Part shown: positions 50,601 to 63,700 of the stretch, piece by piece
How the letters are laid out: each line of letters starts with the position of its first letter
Numbering within the stretch: the stretch's first letter is position 1
Origin: Vanilla planifolia
Taxonomy: Eukaryota; Streptophyta; Magnoliopsida; Asparagales; Orchidaceae
Length of the DNA: 64,000 bases
Assembly (NCBI GenBank): GCA_023846275.1
Contig: CM043878.1
Location: forward strand, 10,051,501-10,115,500
Direction: 5' to 3'
The notes under the pieces: model-generated
What the model saw: the letters and a program-made list of their open reading frames with translations, nothing else
Told to the model about the DNA's origin: nothing
Database searches by the model: none
Program-made: the position numbers and the translations under genes

Positions 50601-53600
50601 TTCCTCAAACGCTTCATTAAGGTTGGTTTAACTCATCCTACATTAGTTATATATATATATATATATATATATATGCAAATTGGTGTGCTATTTTAGTACC
50701 ATGGAAACCCTTTTATATTTGGTTAAGCTTAATACTGATTATGAGGTTTTTCTTATGAATTTGTACCATAAAATACATAATTTGCATACTTATTAATTAT
50801 AATGCTAGGAATTTTTTCTATTTCTTTTTCATGAATCTTAGAAATTTAAATGTGTTTTTCGTTCACCTTTTTTTTATGTCGTTCATGTCATTTCCATGAA
50901 TTAACTATATAAGTTTTTCCCCGGATCCTGTTGATGTCATTTGAATATTTAGCAGCATTTTATCTTGAATATGTTTATGGTGTCCTGGGTATTTTTTTGC
51001 CACTGTAATAGTTGTAAATTAGTGGCAACTATAACTTGTTTTGACTTTCAGGTTTGGTCGTTTCCAGCAATCTTTTATGAAACTTCTGCATGATGCAAAA
51101 TTTGAAGAACTTTCTGCCCAAGATTTGCTATTAACATATTCCCTAAATAGTGACTATCTCTTGACGTTGCCAATATATGTTGATTGGAAGCGTGCTTCAG
51201 AGTCCCGTGCTATAATATTTAGGTCAGAGAGCTTTGTTTTCAGTTCAAATTGCAATGTGAATGTCTAGCTGTCATTGTAAATTTGAATATTTTATTTTAT
51301 GTTCTTATGAAATTTGTTCCAAATAGTTTCATCCTTTTTTGCATGTCACCACCTACATCTGTCAGATTTCTTCTAAATTGGTAATACAAGCATTACAGTC
51401 TTAACTTATTAACTCTTTTTTATTATTTTCTTCTGTGTTAAGAATGGCTAAGGCTACTTGTTAGGTGAGTCCTCTCAAGATAAAATTATTGGTTATATTG
51501 GGAAATTAGTATCTAAATTTAGTGTGAACTTCCAACTAATTAAATAAAAGGAAGCTGAAATTATGTACATGCTTAGGAGCAGAAAGCTCATTGAACTCAT
51601 TTATGTTAGCAAAGGTATGGTTCATCAGGCCAGCTTGACTAAGCAACTGATTTCTTGGATGGAGCATTCTAGATGCTAGCCAACAAATTAATTTCATTTA
51701 CAGAGAAAATATTGGGCACACCAATGGAATGCTTTCATTGCTGAATTTTATTGTCATTTATTAGTGGTGAGGATAATTTTTGTTTTAGGCTAATATCATG
51801 GCTCTGAGTTTTGGCCAAAACTGGTCATTTTGATAGGAACCAGTTCGAAACCACCATTAGAAATCTGTTTTGGTTACTTTTGCTTGACTTGGTTTGGTTT
51901 TTGCTAGTTTTGGTCTATTATTGGTATGATTTTTGTTTTGAGAAAAATTATTATTCTATGCCTTTTTAAAATCGATTATTTCTAAATTTTGTTTTCATCT
52001 TTTCTAGATTTTATATATTTGATTTAAAATGATAAAGGATACATTAAATGAAATTAAGATTAATTGAAAATTAAATTGAAATTGGATGTTGAAGTTGTTT
52101 AAAACACCAAAACTAGATCTTCGCTTGGAATTTGTTAGGGTGATATGAGTAAATTGTTATGAATTTGTTGTCAACGAGTATTTTTCATAGCCTATTTTTA
52201 AATTGAGCTTTGCATATTTGCGGTCCATATTGATTCAATATATGAAAAGCTTTTGATGAATAAATTATATCACACCAAACATATAAAATTGAGTGATCTC
52301 CAAATCTTATAAGAACTAAATGTTGCTCATTGACTTCTCAATGATATCCCATTTTAATAGTATGCAAATGTGGGTGAGGATAACACATTGTGGTGTCTAG
52401 GGATGATGTTGATGGCTGATGGAAATTAGAGCAATGCCTGCTAATTGAGGGCAGTGCAGAGAAGAAGTTGATTAGGTCGATAGGTGGAAGGCTCGGTCTT
52501 TCTAAGGATATGAAAAAAGGGGATGGCATGGATATGCTAAAGAAGACAACAATGGATAACATTGGTGGTGTTGGAGGTTCTCTGTTAGATCTAGAAGGGG
52601 TGGTAATAAGAGGGATTTCTGATGGGAAAAGTAATGCAAGGCAGTGGGTAGGTGTTGCAAATGTTGCAATGAATGCTACCAAGGATCATGTGTTTGATTG
52701 TTACCAATGATGACTGGATTGATTTTCTTTGATCTAGGGGTTGAGAGATAGCAAAGCATTAGGATGCTACCTCCTTGAAGAAGGGAGGTGGTGCTTGGTT
52801 CCAATGAATCCAGCGCAGATGCTGGTGATGGTGGTAGTTTACATGGTTGATCGGTCACCAGAAAGAGCATTGCCAAGATTGGCTTGAAGTGTTCTAGTGA
52901 AGGATGGGAGAAAGAATAAGTTGACTTTAAGCAACTAAGATCGATAAAAAACAAGTTTGATGATTGCAGTAGCTCGATGATCAGTGAGGCGGCGGGGGAG
53001 CATTTGCAATTCCAGTGGTGCAAGGTGGTATTCAATGTACAACAAATGCTTATAAGAATGCAAAAAATGGAATGAAGACAAAGAGATAGTGTTGATCTTC
53101 ATCATAGATAAAACACTATGAAGTCAACTTTGGCACTAAATTCATGGTATGAGAACGTGGCCTAATACTAATTTGATGATGAACACAACACAACAGAGAC
53201 GAGAGTTGAAGAGCAAAGAAGAGAATTTAATAGTGAAAAAGAAGAAAAACTAAGAGCAAGTGATAAGTGTGATAAAGTTATATTGGCCAATCACGACCAA
53301 CATCCAACCTTTAGTTGGCTAACCACCACACTAAAGAATTTACATGAATTTCAAAAAGGAAAAATAAGAGATAGCATAACATTTGATTCTATTCATGAAT
53401 ATAAATGTTTTTATTTATACATAAATGACTTATGAATTCACTTAAAATTTAAATTTCTAACCAATTTAGGATTTATCATATCTTTATAGTTTAACTAAGC
53501 ATTTAAATTATGAAAGATATTCTCAAATAAAAATAAAAGAAACTAAGAAATCTTTTATGACAACATAAACACCATTTAAGTAGTGTGAAATATAAATTAT

Positions 53601-56600
53601 AAAATCAAAATTCAAATTAAAAAAATAAGAGATAGCTCAACATTTGATTCTATTCATGAATATAAATGCAGGTATTTATACATAAACAACCTATGAATTT
53701 GCTTAAATTTTAAGTTTCTAACCAATTTAGGATTTATCATATCTTTATAATTTAAGTAAGCATGTAAAAGATATCATTTCATCACTTGTCTTGGTGAAAT
53801 TGCTGCTCTCATTCTCGTGCTCTTGCTACTGGTTGAAGTAGCAAAGGTCGTCCTCTTTGCTATTGAGAACTTATGGAGACATTCCTCCTTTGTGGTTTCC
53901 TCCTTTTTCTCTATTTGTTTGTCAGGTTTAGGCCTAGACTTTTTGCTTTTTTTCCACTTGTCTTTCTTAATCCAAGCCTTGTTGCTCCTGCTTCTTCTAT
54001 GAATAGCAATCAACTATAGATGCCCTTGGAACAGGCTCTGCTGGATTCAATTCCTCTGCATCTAATCATGGCCCAGTGCTAATCATCACACCAATTGCTC
54101 TTATCACTCAACATTCTAGTGATAATTTGTCTTAGCAAAGTTGATCTTATGCTTTTTTGAGAAATAGGAAATATAGGATATATCTTTGAAAACATTTATA
54201 AATCTGCCTTGCAAGATCTCACTTATGCTGCACAGGAGTTAAACAACTATTTAAAAAACTATGTTGTGATGGCATATTGATTGGAATCAAGTATCAATCA
54301 CTCCTATCTTTTTTGCAAGATGGCAAGAACTTTTGACCATGAAAATGCTTTCCAATTTTCTGAGATAAAACTAAAACTCAATGTTATTAGTTAAGGAAAA
54401 ATTGAATATTTTAATAACCTTAAAATCTTACGGCAAGAACTAGATCTATATAATGAAGTTAAGTGGGAAGAGCACATCAAGTTCAAACAACATAACAAGA
54501 ATGGTTGTATGAAATCCTAGCTAGTCTTAATTATGAACTTGATGAAGTACATGGAAGAATCCTTTGAAGGAGGCCTTTGCCATTGCTTGCTGAAGCTTTT
54601 GTTTAAGTTAGTTGTGAGGAGAACCAAAGAAGAATCTTGTTTGGAGGGAAGAAGAAGACATTTCTTAACTAGTGCAATGTTCTCCAAGGAGTCCTCTTCC
54701 AAACAATATGTTGATCCTAAGAGATAAGTAGAAATATAGATTGACCACAGTGTGACCATTGTTGCAAAACTTGATGTGCCCTTGAGACATGCTTTTAGAT
54801 GCATAGAAGGCCTCTTAAAATCATAGGATTGCTTTGATTAGCTCATATATCTATGGAAGTCAAAACTTAAGGACATACTATTGAAGAAGAGTTCAAAAAC
54901 ATTTGCTTGACCAAACCTCTATTTAAGCAATTGTGTGAACTTTTTAATCTATCAACAATCTTATCAAAATTTAGCAACATTGCAAGTGCTCTTATCACAT
55001 TAAGTTATCTTTATGGGCATTATTTCCTAGATCCTTAATTTGGAAGTCCCTAATCATATGACATAGAACTCGACCTTTATAGCTCTTATCAATGAAGCTT
55101 TCTTTGCTTGTAAATATGCTTTGCAGAGAGAGACAAGATGGAAATCTGTGTAAGCCATTGCTTTTATTATTTCTTAGCAATGTAATGGTCCAATCATTGA
55201 GATCAGATGGTTCAATTAGTCTTTGAAGTGATCATTCAGTAGTTATCTAACAGAGTACATAATCTGCCCATTCTATGTTTTATTTTTTGTTTTAACGCGC
55301 CATTAGACAATCTGTGGAGCTATAGGTGAGTTTGATTGGATGAACTTGCTTATGTAATTCATATGGACATAAGCATTACAAATATGTGTACATAATGTGC
55401 ATACAAGGGCCAAACAATTTGAACCCCCTTAATGAACTTTCAATCAATTAAAAGTTTGGGTAGTTAGGATTTTTTACTTTTTTATAAAACTTTAATCAAA
55501 ATTGAAAATTGGTTTTTTGTGATTTTAGGGATTCTGAGAAAAGTAAAACATGTTGATAAAATTTTGGATATATATGTTTAAATTAATTTTCATTTTTTGA
55601 AAGCAAACAAAGGTGGAGTTTTTTGCTATAATGAGGTGGGTAAATATGTAGCTATCAAGTATTAGCTTGTAGTGTTGTATTTTTGTTTGTGAATAATGAT
55701 GTATTGGTGATTTCATTGCTTGATTGATATGATTCTTTCCATAATAACATGTAATCTTATGTTGAAATTATTTTACATGTTAGTTATGGATGTGATATAT
55801 TTTTTGTTGGGTATGTTGTGAAAAACACGGTAGACGTAGTTCTGTATTTTAGTGAATAATCTACATAGATTATATTTGTTATAGTAATTATGTGCATGCA
55901 AATGATTAATATGCAAAGCGAAAGATATGTGAATAATTGAAAGAGTTCTTACAAATGACAAATACGTAAAGTGTAAGATGTCAAAAAGAGTTGATAAGTC
56001 AACATTGCATGCATGATTGTTATGTAAAATGGGAAGAGCAATGAAAGTAATATATTGTTTCTTTCTATAATCATGCCTACCTAGCTTGAGCTTTGTGTTG
56101 AACTTTTTGGTGCGATAATGGTTGTTGGTAGTTTCCATACCAAGGTGGTGCCCACCTCCAAATTGATTGGTGTAATTCATCAGGAGTTTGAGTTTGATAA
56201 TTTTTATTTTAGCATAATGTTGTCTATTGGTAATATTGGATGCTACCTTAAGGTGGTAACCTCTAATTAGTACTTCACAAAGTTGCAAGCTATGTTTAGT
56301 TGAGTATGATATAAGATTTCCTTTACATTTATGTATGATCGGTTTTATTGCGTGTTATATTTTACTTTATTGCTTAATTTGTGTTGATGTTATCACCTAT
56401 TTATGTCTTATGATACATTTGTTATGTGTGCATGTTGTTATTGCTTATTTAAATTGTATAGTTACTTAATATCATAGTAGCTAGAGTTGCTTTTTATGTG
56501 ATACATTTTATCATCATATATATATTGTGTGTGTGTTCATATGTGCATTGCTACAAATGTGAGAATTTTTTTATAGGTTTCCAAATGCTATGTGAATGGC

Positions 56601-57974
56601 TATAATAATATAAATCTACATGTAATGTCATATTACCTAAATGTGGATAATGCTATGCATTATAATTTGGTATGAGGAATTCCTTAGAAACAAAAGAATT
56701 ATGTTGCTTTAAAAGGAATAGAATTATACTATTTTCTATGAATAGTTAGGGCATATGGTTGTGTTTGGCTTGACCTAATGTCAAGAGGACTACTGTGAAA
56801 AGAAAGTGTAAAATATTTCTGAAAAAAATTAAAACTCTGGAGTTAACACTTAGATGGGCCGAGACATGACATAATTGTCATTTGATTTTTTGTGTGCTAC
56901 ATGCAATTATAGTTTATTATTCAACAAGGTATTATAGTTGTGGAGATTTCTAGTCATTGCTAGGAACTTGTTGGACTCATGTACCTGTTGGATTATTTAT
57001 ATAAAGAACTTATGCTGGTATTGAATCCCTGTCTTTTTGGACTTCCTACTCAAATTGCTTTCTTATTTACCAAAAACACTTTCCTCTCTTTCTGTTTTAC
57101 TCATTCTTTCTCCTTTCGCAATTTACATTGTTTCTACATGGTCTAAGAATGCCTGTGATAATCATATCAGAATTTTTACAGTTATTTTGATTTTTTTGAT
57201 TGTCTATAGCTAGATATTTGCTAAATTAAAAATTATGTTCTAGCCTCTACTGGATTTCAAATTTGATGCTTGAATTAAGAGAAAAAGAAAGAAATGGATA
57301 TACGAGAGGTTTAAGTCAAATCCTTGTCTACTCTGATACTGTAGGGTAAATCTGCCTTTGACATGGGGGAAACTGATTTCTTGAACCTATTAATGCAATT
57401 TTATGTAATATGAACATTTCTCTATGTAGTCCAATATTGATTAACTGTTTAACAAAATAACTGATTACTGGATGACGTAATGAAATCTTTTGAACATACA
57501 CTCAATCAATAACTAATTAACTTGCAAAAAAAAATTGTCCATTTTAGTAATGTGTTTTTTCAAATAACTCAAACATGCGTGATTATTCATCAGTAAACAG
57601 GAGAGGTTTACTGCCTGTCACATACGTTTTTATGTATTAACTATTTATGTTCATGTAATATACATCCTTCTTATTCGTGGACATGTAGTCAAGTAATTTT
57701 CTATATTTCCTTTTGAGTTGCAGATGAATTACAATTATTTTTTGATTTCATAACAAATATGCTTGAGCAGTATGTTATAAAATTCAAGTAATTTTTGTAC
57801 TGCTCATTTGCCCTGAGCTGATTTTAACTATTATCCAGGCGAGGTTATTCAATTGAAAGGCAAAAAGGTCTGCTTATAGCTGAGAAATTAGATTACTTGC
57901 AATCAAAGCTCTTGCAAGAAATTTTCTTCAATCTTTCAAAGCCACTAAAAGAATTTGGAAAGTTGCTCTATGAG
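38651..57974 (+). CDS. DUF3754 family protein, N-terminal part (continues past the window)
   Basis: Coding exons 38651-38976, 50325-50621, 51052-51222 and 57839-57974, all with GT-AG borders, keep one frame through 310 codons. Residues 1-50 (MAMLAFKTVATPPFCCSL...) are rich in S, T and basic residues like a plastid or mitochondrial transit peptide. The family segments are VELLDVILEMF, LDSILHAEHKGVLEEMRSDY, RFGRFQQSFMKLL, LNSDYLLTLPIYVDWKRASES and RRGYSIERQKGLLIAEKLDYLQSKLL. Plant members are about 450-500 aa or longer, with C-terminal membrane segments, so roughly the last third is missing here; no further exon is convincing up to 64000. Function is unknown. The start ATG is the first Met in frame; an upstream TTG is not used. 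The introns are 11.3, 0.43 and 6.6 kb, and the long ones are filled with transposon fossils. Confidence 0.92.
40085..42950 (-). mobile_element. Ty3/gypsy fossil (chromovirus-like), minus strand in intron 1
   Basis: On the minus strand, gag-like segments appear near 42100-42720, then the reverse transcriptase (about 40740-41310), including a LPHYRMNP-like entry, a GFI...LLTPKK segment and a VVYF-DMLVY-like catalytic loop. Near 40085-40170 is a segment like the C-terminal end of gypsy integrase. The order is correct for one element, but most of the integrase is not recognisable. The copy is old and broken many times. No LTRs were defined. Confidence 0.7.
46090..46262. repeat. Minisatellite, four units of 37-45 bp
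   Basis: GAGTCAC(C/T)TTCA(C/T)AAAT, followed by a TCC and TTTTTGC-rich part, starts at 46095, 46132, 46174 and 46219. It is a tandem array of diverging units and makes a spurious open frame. Confidence 0.87.
47280..47930 (-). mobile_element. Ty3/gypsy fossil: RNase H to integrase fragment
   Basis: On the minus strand, 47700-47930 matches the RNase H tail of chromoviral gypsy elements (a YNPRIQNKPIDVLS-like segment aligning with the N-VADALSRR motif), and 47280-47690 resembles the following integrase zinc-binding region. It lies too far from, and in the wrong order to, the 40085-42950 fossil to be the same copy. It is old with many breaks. Confidence 0.65.
47317..47515. repeat. 97-bp tandem direct repeat
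   Basis: Two adjacent copies begin AATTGGCAAAGCTATGTATTTT at 47317 and 47414 and are almost identical through ACATAATTCTTTCCA. The repeat lies within the gypsy fragment. Confidence 0.88.
50648..50674. repeat. (TA)13 microsatellite in DUF3754 intron 2
   Basis: An uninterrupted AT dinucleotide run about 26 bp into the 430-bp second intron. Confidence 0.95.
52380..53040. other. GC-richer unidentified block in DUF3754 intron 3
   Basis: This 660-bp block is clearly less AT-rich than its surroundings and has open frames on both strands, neither of which resembles a known protein. It could be transposon leader or LTR sequence. I do not call a gene. Confidence 0.3.
53366..53768. repeat. Direct repeat pair, about 260-bp period
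   Basis: TAAGAGATAGC-(A)ACATTTGATTCTATTCATGAATATAAATG at 53366 recurs at about 53626, each followed by ACCAATTTAGGATTTATCAT. The copies are roughly 90 percent alike. They contain TATTTATACATAAA, a TATA-like element when read on the minus strand, so they may be parts of copia LTRs. Confidence 0.8.
54190..55080 (+). mobile_element. Ty1/copia fossil: gag and start of protease
   Basis: Plus-strand segments match copia gag (UBN2 type): the LRQELDLY region near 54420-54450, the L-YELDEV-GRIL region near 54520-54570, and a CDHC...H...TCW-LH zinc knuckle near 54745-54805. A segment resembling the pre-protease region follows, up to the WIIDSGA-DHM position near 55040-55070. Integrase and reverse transcriptase were not found downstream, so this is a partial, old, many-times-broken copy in sense orientation within intron 3. 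Confidence 0.7.
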
Positions 57975-58252
57975 GTCATGTTTTGCTTTTTCCACTAATT
58001 TATTTTATTGTCATTTCCTACCTGTTAGAGTAGAACAATACCCTGGTTTGGAAGATAAACATTGGGTATTCCAAATTACTTTCAGGTAGAAGGCTGTTTA
58101 TCTATTGGCAAGAACATTTTTGCCATAACTGAAGTGATTAATCAAGCTGTTCCTATTGCATTTTCCATTGCCTTTGCATGAAGTGTTACCCTGCCATTCA
58201 TAGTTTTCATTACGGTTCCATTGGAAAGATTTATTAATCATACTACTAGAGT

Positions 58253-58375
58253 CATGACTCTCTACATCTAATGAGGTATCTCGTTTTAGCTAAATCATTT
58301 CCTTTATTGACTCATAACTCTCTACATCTAGTTAGGTATCTCATTTTAGCTAAATCATTTTGTTTATTGATCTAC
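58253..58375. repeat. About 67-bp tandem duplication
   Basis: ACTCTCTACATCTA(A/G)T-AGGTATCTC, followed by TTTTAGCTAAATCATTT and TTTATTGA, occurs twice in a row (first copy from 58256, second from about 58318). The copies are about 90 percent identical. Confidence 0.85.
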
Positions 58376-60055
58376 TTCAAGTCTGACTCAAAATCTAAAG
58401 TTTACCATTATCTTTTGTTTTCATCATAAATATTTCTTAAAATGGTGCTTTCATCCTTGAAACTTCATTTCTACAAAACTTAAAATTTGATTATTATCTC
58501 CGTATTTTGCATTGAACCATCTCCTTTGGATCCCATACTTGTTAATGATCCAAACTTTAGAGAGGATGGCCTTATTTTGTTTTATCCTTCTTGTGCTGGT
58601 AGATTAAATTATGGTGCCAATTTTGCATAACTGTTTCCAAAATTTTGAAATATTTCTTCATTATATGTAGGGTGAATGGTTCAGTTTAATTCCAGCACCA
58701 CCAATCCAACCCATAGACAACTGCATTAACTTTCACTTTTGTCTTAAATTGTAACATGATTTGATTTTAAAAAAAATAAAAATCTGACCATGAAAGAAAT
58801 TGAGGATAAAAATACTGATACTATATTTTAGCACAGTGCACTACCGTTTTTTAATTTGACAGGGAATTTAATTCCTTTTTCTCAACATGTTTGCTAATAG
58901 GTTAAACTTATTATAGAGCTAAATAGAGCTACAAACCTAAAAAAAAAAAAATTGAGCAGGTTATTAGAGAAAGTCCCTCATTTTTTGACACCATAACAAT
59001 GAGCCGAGGCTTTGTCATACATGCAACACTTGGGCGGTTGGATCTCATAAGAGCACCTTTCCTTTTGTTGATGGAGTGGGCAAAAGCATTATCAAGGCTT
59101 TTGTTTTGTGTTGGGCAGTGTTAAATTGCATAAGATTAATTTAACTTAGATACCTTTGGATTAGTGGTGTTAAAGATTAGATTATGTTTGATTATTAAAA
59201 TTTGTTGTATTAAATGAAATTTCTTGCGATACTTAGGTTAAAGATTATATTGACTTTTACCTAAATGTTTCATATCTCGATCTACTAGGTTGCGATGATT
59301 GAAACACCAAAAAAAGTGTTGCTATCAACCTTGGCAACTTGCAACCACCAAAATATCACTATTAGAAACCTAATCAAATCCACATGTTCATAGGAAAATT
59401 AGCCAAATTTCTTAGAAAAACAACACTATTAGAAGGCTAATGCTTTATAAGCACATCCAACAACCAACACAAAATCGCAATTTGAAGTGCAATCAAACCA
59501 ACATTTCAACCAATATAGGAACAAATTTTCAAGACAACATCAATATAGAAAACTAAACAATTCCGTATCCTATAACCATCAAAAGTTCACAAGAAGGAAT
59601 CTAAATAAGTCTTCAATCAAGATTGAATAATTTATCAAATGGCATCCATGGTTGCAATTGAATTCACGCAAATGTGAAGAAAGCAATTTTGAACCAATGG
59701 TAAAATTATGTAAACAACAAATGCAAAAAACCTGGTTATGCTAACTACCTAATAGATTATAGGGATGGCAATGAACATACATGGCTTGGTGACAGATGAG
59801 CAACATTAGTACAAATTAGTAGAAGTTCTTCGTATCACTTGAGGAAAGCTTGTTGCTCTTAGAAATAGGTTTGAAAAATGCATGTCTCATTTGATGTAAG
59901 AAATGTTGTGAAGCAAGTACATCCAATGCTCGATACTAGGGATTCTCTTATAATATAAGCTTCTCATCAAACCAACAACTAGAGTTTGGTTTTAGAAATC
60001 AAAACTTGCTAGGATCGTATTCCCCTTGACATTGTAGATGAAGATTGGGGGGGGT

Positions 60056-60760
60056 GGGATGAAAACCCTCTGCAAAGTGTATCGAATTGAGCAGGAGCAC
60101 TTATTGGTAAGAATGACAGAAGTGAGACATGGGATGGATATTGGTTGATATCATTGCTAAAAGAGTGAGGACTAGTCAAAGAATGAAATTTTGGTGACCA
60201 ACGACCTTACATTATGGAGAGATGGGTAAGTAGTGCCAAGGTAACAACTAAAGTGAGAGAGACGAGATTGCTGGTTAAAGTGATAACATAGTGGAAAGGT
60301 GGGATGAGGTTAGATGGGATAAAGACAAGCGTTGGGTTAAGTGCCCATTTGACAACAACTATGGGTTTAACTTAATTTAACCCTTCTAAAACTTGCTGAG
60401 TTGTTTTCCCTTGACAAAGTGAAGGTGTGGCTTTTGGATGAAAACCCCCTCACAATGTGTATCAAACTAAATGAGAGCACCTATGCGAAGGATGACAATA
60501 GTGAGACCTGGGATGGATATTGGTTGATATCATTGCTAAAAGAGTGAGGACTAGTCAAAGAATGAAATTTTGGTGACCAACGACCTTGTATTATGGAGAG
60601 ATAGGTAAGCAGTGCGAAGGCAACGACTAAGGCAAGAGAGCCGATATTGTTACCGAAAGTGATAACATACTGGGATGGTGGGACAAGGTTAGAAGAAATG
60701 AAGATGAGTGTGTGGTTAAATGCCCATTTGGAAACAACCATGGGTTTAGCTTAGTTTACT
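60056..60760. repeat. About 379-bp tandem duplication
   Basis: GGGATGGATATTGGTTGATATC starts at 60131 and again at 60510. The copies share ATGAAAACCC at the left and AAATGCCCATTTG-like sequence at the right, with about 85 percent overall identity by eye. A central 90-bp segment through CAAAGAATGAAATTTTGGTG is nearly perfect. The segment is richer in G on the plus strand than its surroundings, and its nature is unknown. Confidence 0.87.
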
Positions 60761-63700
60761 CTAACTTGCGAACACGAGCAAAGTCGATGGGGTGGTGGTG
60801 CTTCATTTGCCATGTGTCGCCATCATCAAGGACTTGTCTTTTCAAATGGAAATACTTTTATTTTCTAGTTTATTCTCTACTTACTTTCTACTTCAATAAT
60901 GGCATGTACTTTTAACTAGAGCCATGATAACAAAATCTCTACTTCTAAAAGGACCATATCAATATCATTGTAATTTTTTTTTGCTTTTTTCATACGAAAG
61001 CTCTCTTCAATTTTTTTTTATTCCTTTAATGCATGCTATTTTGCTCAAGATGGAACTTTACGTTGGGGTCTTAATTTGTTTGCTTGGATTAGCCACCTCA
61101 TTTTTAAGTTTCTCAAAAATGATAAAAGTTTTACCATCCTCCATAACAATTTGCTTGAATTTACTTAAAATGTATTAGGAAAAATGATAAAATTGAAACT
61201 TTTACCATATAACATTCTAAAAAGGATAAACTATGGGCACAAATGGAAAGAAGAAAAATGTTTAACTAAAAAGGAAATGTTTACTTGTGCCTTTATTCTA
61301 AAACCTCTTTGGCATCCAAAAGTGAAAAGAGAAATTCTAAATATTCTTTCATTAGTTTATATTCAAAATTATAAATACCGTAAGGTCAAAATTTGATCTC
61401 AAGTTAATGCCAACAATTGTAACTTTGAATTTTGAAATTAGAAGTTAATATAAGAGAATTGTTAATACAAAACTAAAATTTGTTTATTTTTATTCCTACA
61501 GCATGGCAAGATTCATGTGATGATATTGAAAATTGTAGGGGAATAAGTAAAACTTAACGGGATTGTGATCAGGTTTACAAAAATGTAAAGTTAATATTGA
61601 TAACTTGAAACTATTCCTCTATATTAGTACAAAGCCTAACAATTTCAAAACGAAGTAGGAAACAAATATTCAAAAAAAGGGTGTATACCACCACAAGTTT
61701 TTACCTCAATTTGAAACATAGCATTCACAAGTCACAAAACAATTCTGCATCATTATATTTAAACATAAAAGTAGAAATAGAAAACTAAAAAACATTATCT
61801 TTTTTTGAAACATAAAATTTACTGACTTGAAAGGCAAGATTCATATACTGATGCTAAAAGATAATCGAGGAAAGAGAAACTCAAAACTATTATAGTAATA
61901 ATTAAAATTCGAAAGGATTGTGACCACTATTATAAAATATAATGTTAATATTGAGAAGTTGAAAATTATGCCTTCATATTATCATATAACTTGTATATCA
62001 AAACTTAATTGTCATACCTGCCTAATATTCACTAAAATAAATTATTAACAATGTTGTAAAATTAGAGCACGATAGCAAAATTAAGGACAATACCAAACAT
62101 AGATGAGGGTGACAAAAAAATTCATTAACTTTAAATTCAAATCATTTTCATTAAAACAATTACAATAAAATATAATATCAGCAGAATCCAATGATTCTAT
62201 GCTAACAAAACCAATTTTTATAAAATATCATACTCATAATCACCTCACATGCCACTCTGTACATATTCTTTTCGTGAATCTATAGCTTGTTCTATAATTT
62301 AAGGAGTGAGCGATACAATGTTCAACAGGTGAAGTCTTTATGTAACAAATGATATGGTAAGATAAAATGCACAATAATAAAATGATATAAACATGAGTAT
62401 AAACATGGCATTTCAATAATATTCAAAATACAAAAGAATTAAAATCGATAAGAAATGACATGCTTAGTAATATAAGTGTGCACACATATATGTATATTCA
62501 ATGTTTTCATATAAATATTGCATATAATTTGTTATTCTTTTCTCTTTTATATTTCTTCTTTTTTCTTTTCTTTTTATTTATTTAATTGGGCCTAGATTTT
62601 TCACAAGATTATATCTTATATTCTTATTATTTCTCATCTCATCTCTATATAGCATCTAAGCACGTTATATCTAAATCTCTATCTTTAAGTGTATCACAGA
62701 TAGTCAATCATATCAATAATATTGTATCATCTTTGTATATCAACCCTACAAAAATATTAATAATAGTAGAGATCTCTAATGCCATCTTATGGCTCAGTAT
62801 AAAATCAATATCTATCATATTTAACATTATGTGTCGAAACTCATAACACACTAGGGAATTATGAGATAAAATCTAGAAGAAATTTTACGTTCTATTTAAG
62901 ACGTTTGATCTTATCATACTTATATCATATTATGTCATATGTTTATCTTTTCTTTTATTATTAATATTATGTTCATTATTACATCAAAACATGCAACGAT
63001 AAATCATAGATGCCATGCTTATATGCTGAAAGAATCTCACTTCCTATCCTTTTTCCCTTCATTTCTTACAAGAAAATTTATTTATAATTTTTTAGAATCT
63101 AATTTTTTAATATTCCAATTATTTCATTTCTACAATTCTAATAAATAGAAATTTAGATGCTGAATTTAACTACCTTTCTCTCAGGCTTTTGTTAGAACTC
63201 AATGTCTTTTAACAAGCAAAGAAATTCTTTCACTTGCTGAAAACAATCGATAGTTTTCCATATTAAGAATTCCTTAAAACAGCTATATAGTCTACTTATT
63301 TTCCTTAATTACAACTAAAGCTAAAATTTACAGTAGTTACAACACCAACCCTTGTCGTCTTTTTTTTCCATTGCATGGTAGCGACTTGTTTGGGGAGAAA
63401 TATAGAGTCATAAAGCTAAGTTCCCTTGGCAGCATAAGAACCAAAAATTTCTCCCACAAGATAGTTTTCAACTTACCTGCTTTCAAAGCCCTTGCTGTGT
63501 TCCACACAAAAATGAATTGGTTTGCTGATTTTATTTTCTCCTTTCTTTTCTTCATAGATTCATGGCTAGGTAATGCCTCAATCTTCCTTCTCACTTCTTC
63601 CAACCCTAGCTGCACTCCTTTTGTCCTCTCAGTAATAGGAGTTCTAATTCTCTCATGTATCTTCCTTCTCTCTCGCTAATGGGATTTTCTGTTCAACCCA

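Larger units (their letters stand above)
51223..57838 (+). other. Intron 3 of the DUF3754 gene (6.6 kb)
   Basis: A GTCAGA donor and CCAG acceptor join the RR codons before GYSIERQKG. The intron contains a copia gag fossil (54190-55080), a direct-repeat pair (53366-53768) and a less AT-rich block of unknown origin (52380-53040). The rest (51223-52379, 55081-57838) shows no clear feature. Confidence 0.9.

Noticed and set aside
55700-56500. Possible further LTR of the solo-LTR family (TTAGTACTTCACAAAGTTGC motif)
   Set aside because: Only one short loose match and no borders or partner repeat; too weak to annotate.
58960-59125. Open stretch after a CAG that might be DUF3754 exon 5
   Set aside because: Its translation does not match the family after the FGKLLYE position, and no suitable donor follows.
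63337-63679. Overlapping 92- and 102-codon frames on opposite strands near the right end
   Set aside because: Neither resembles a known protein or the missing DUF3754 C-terminus. Both lack splice or promoter context.
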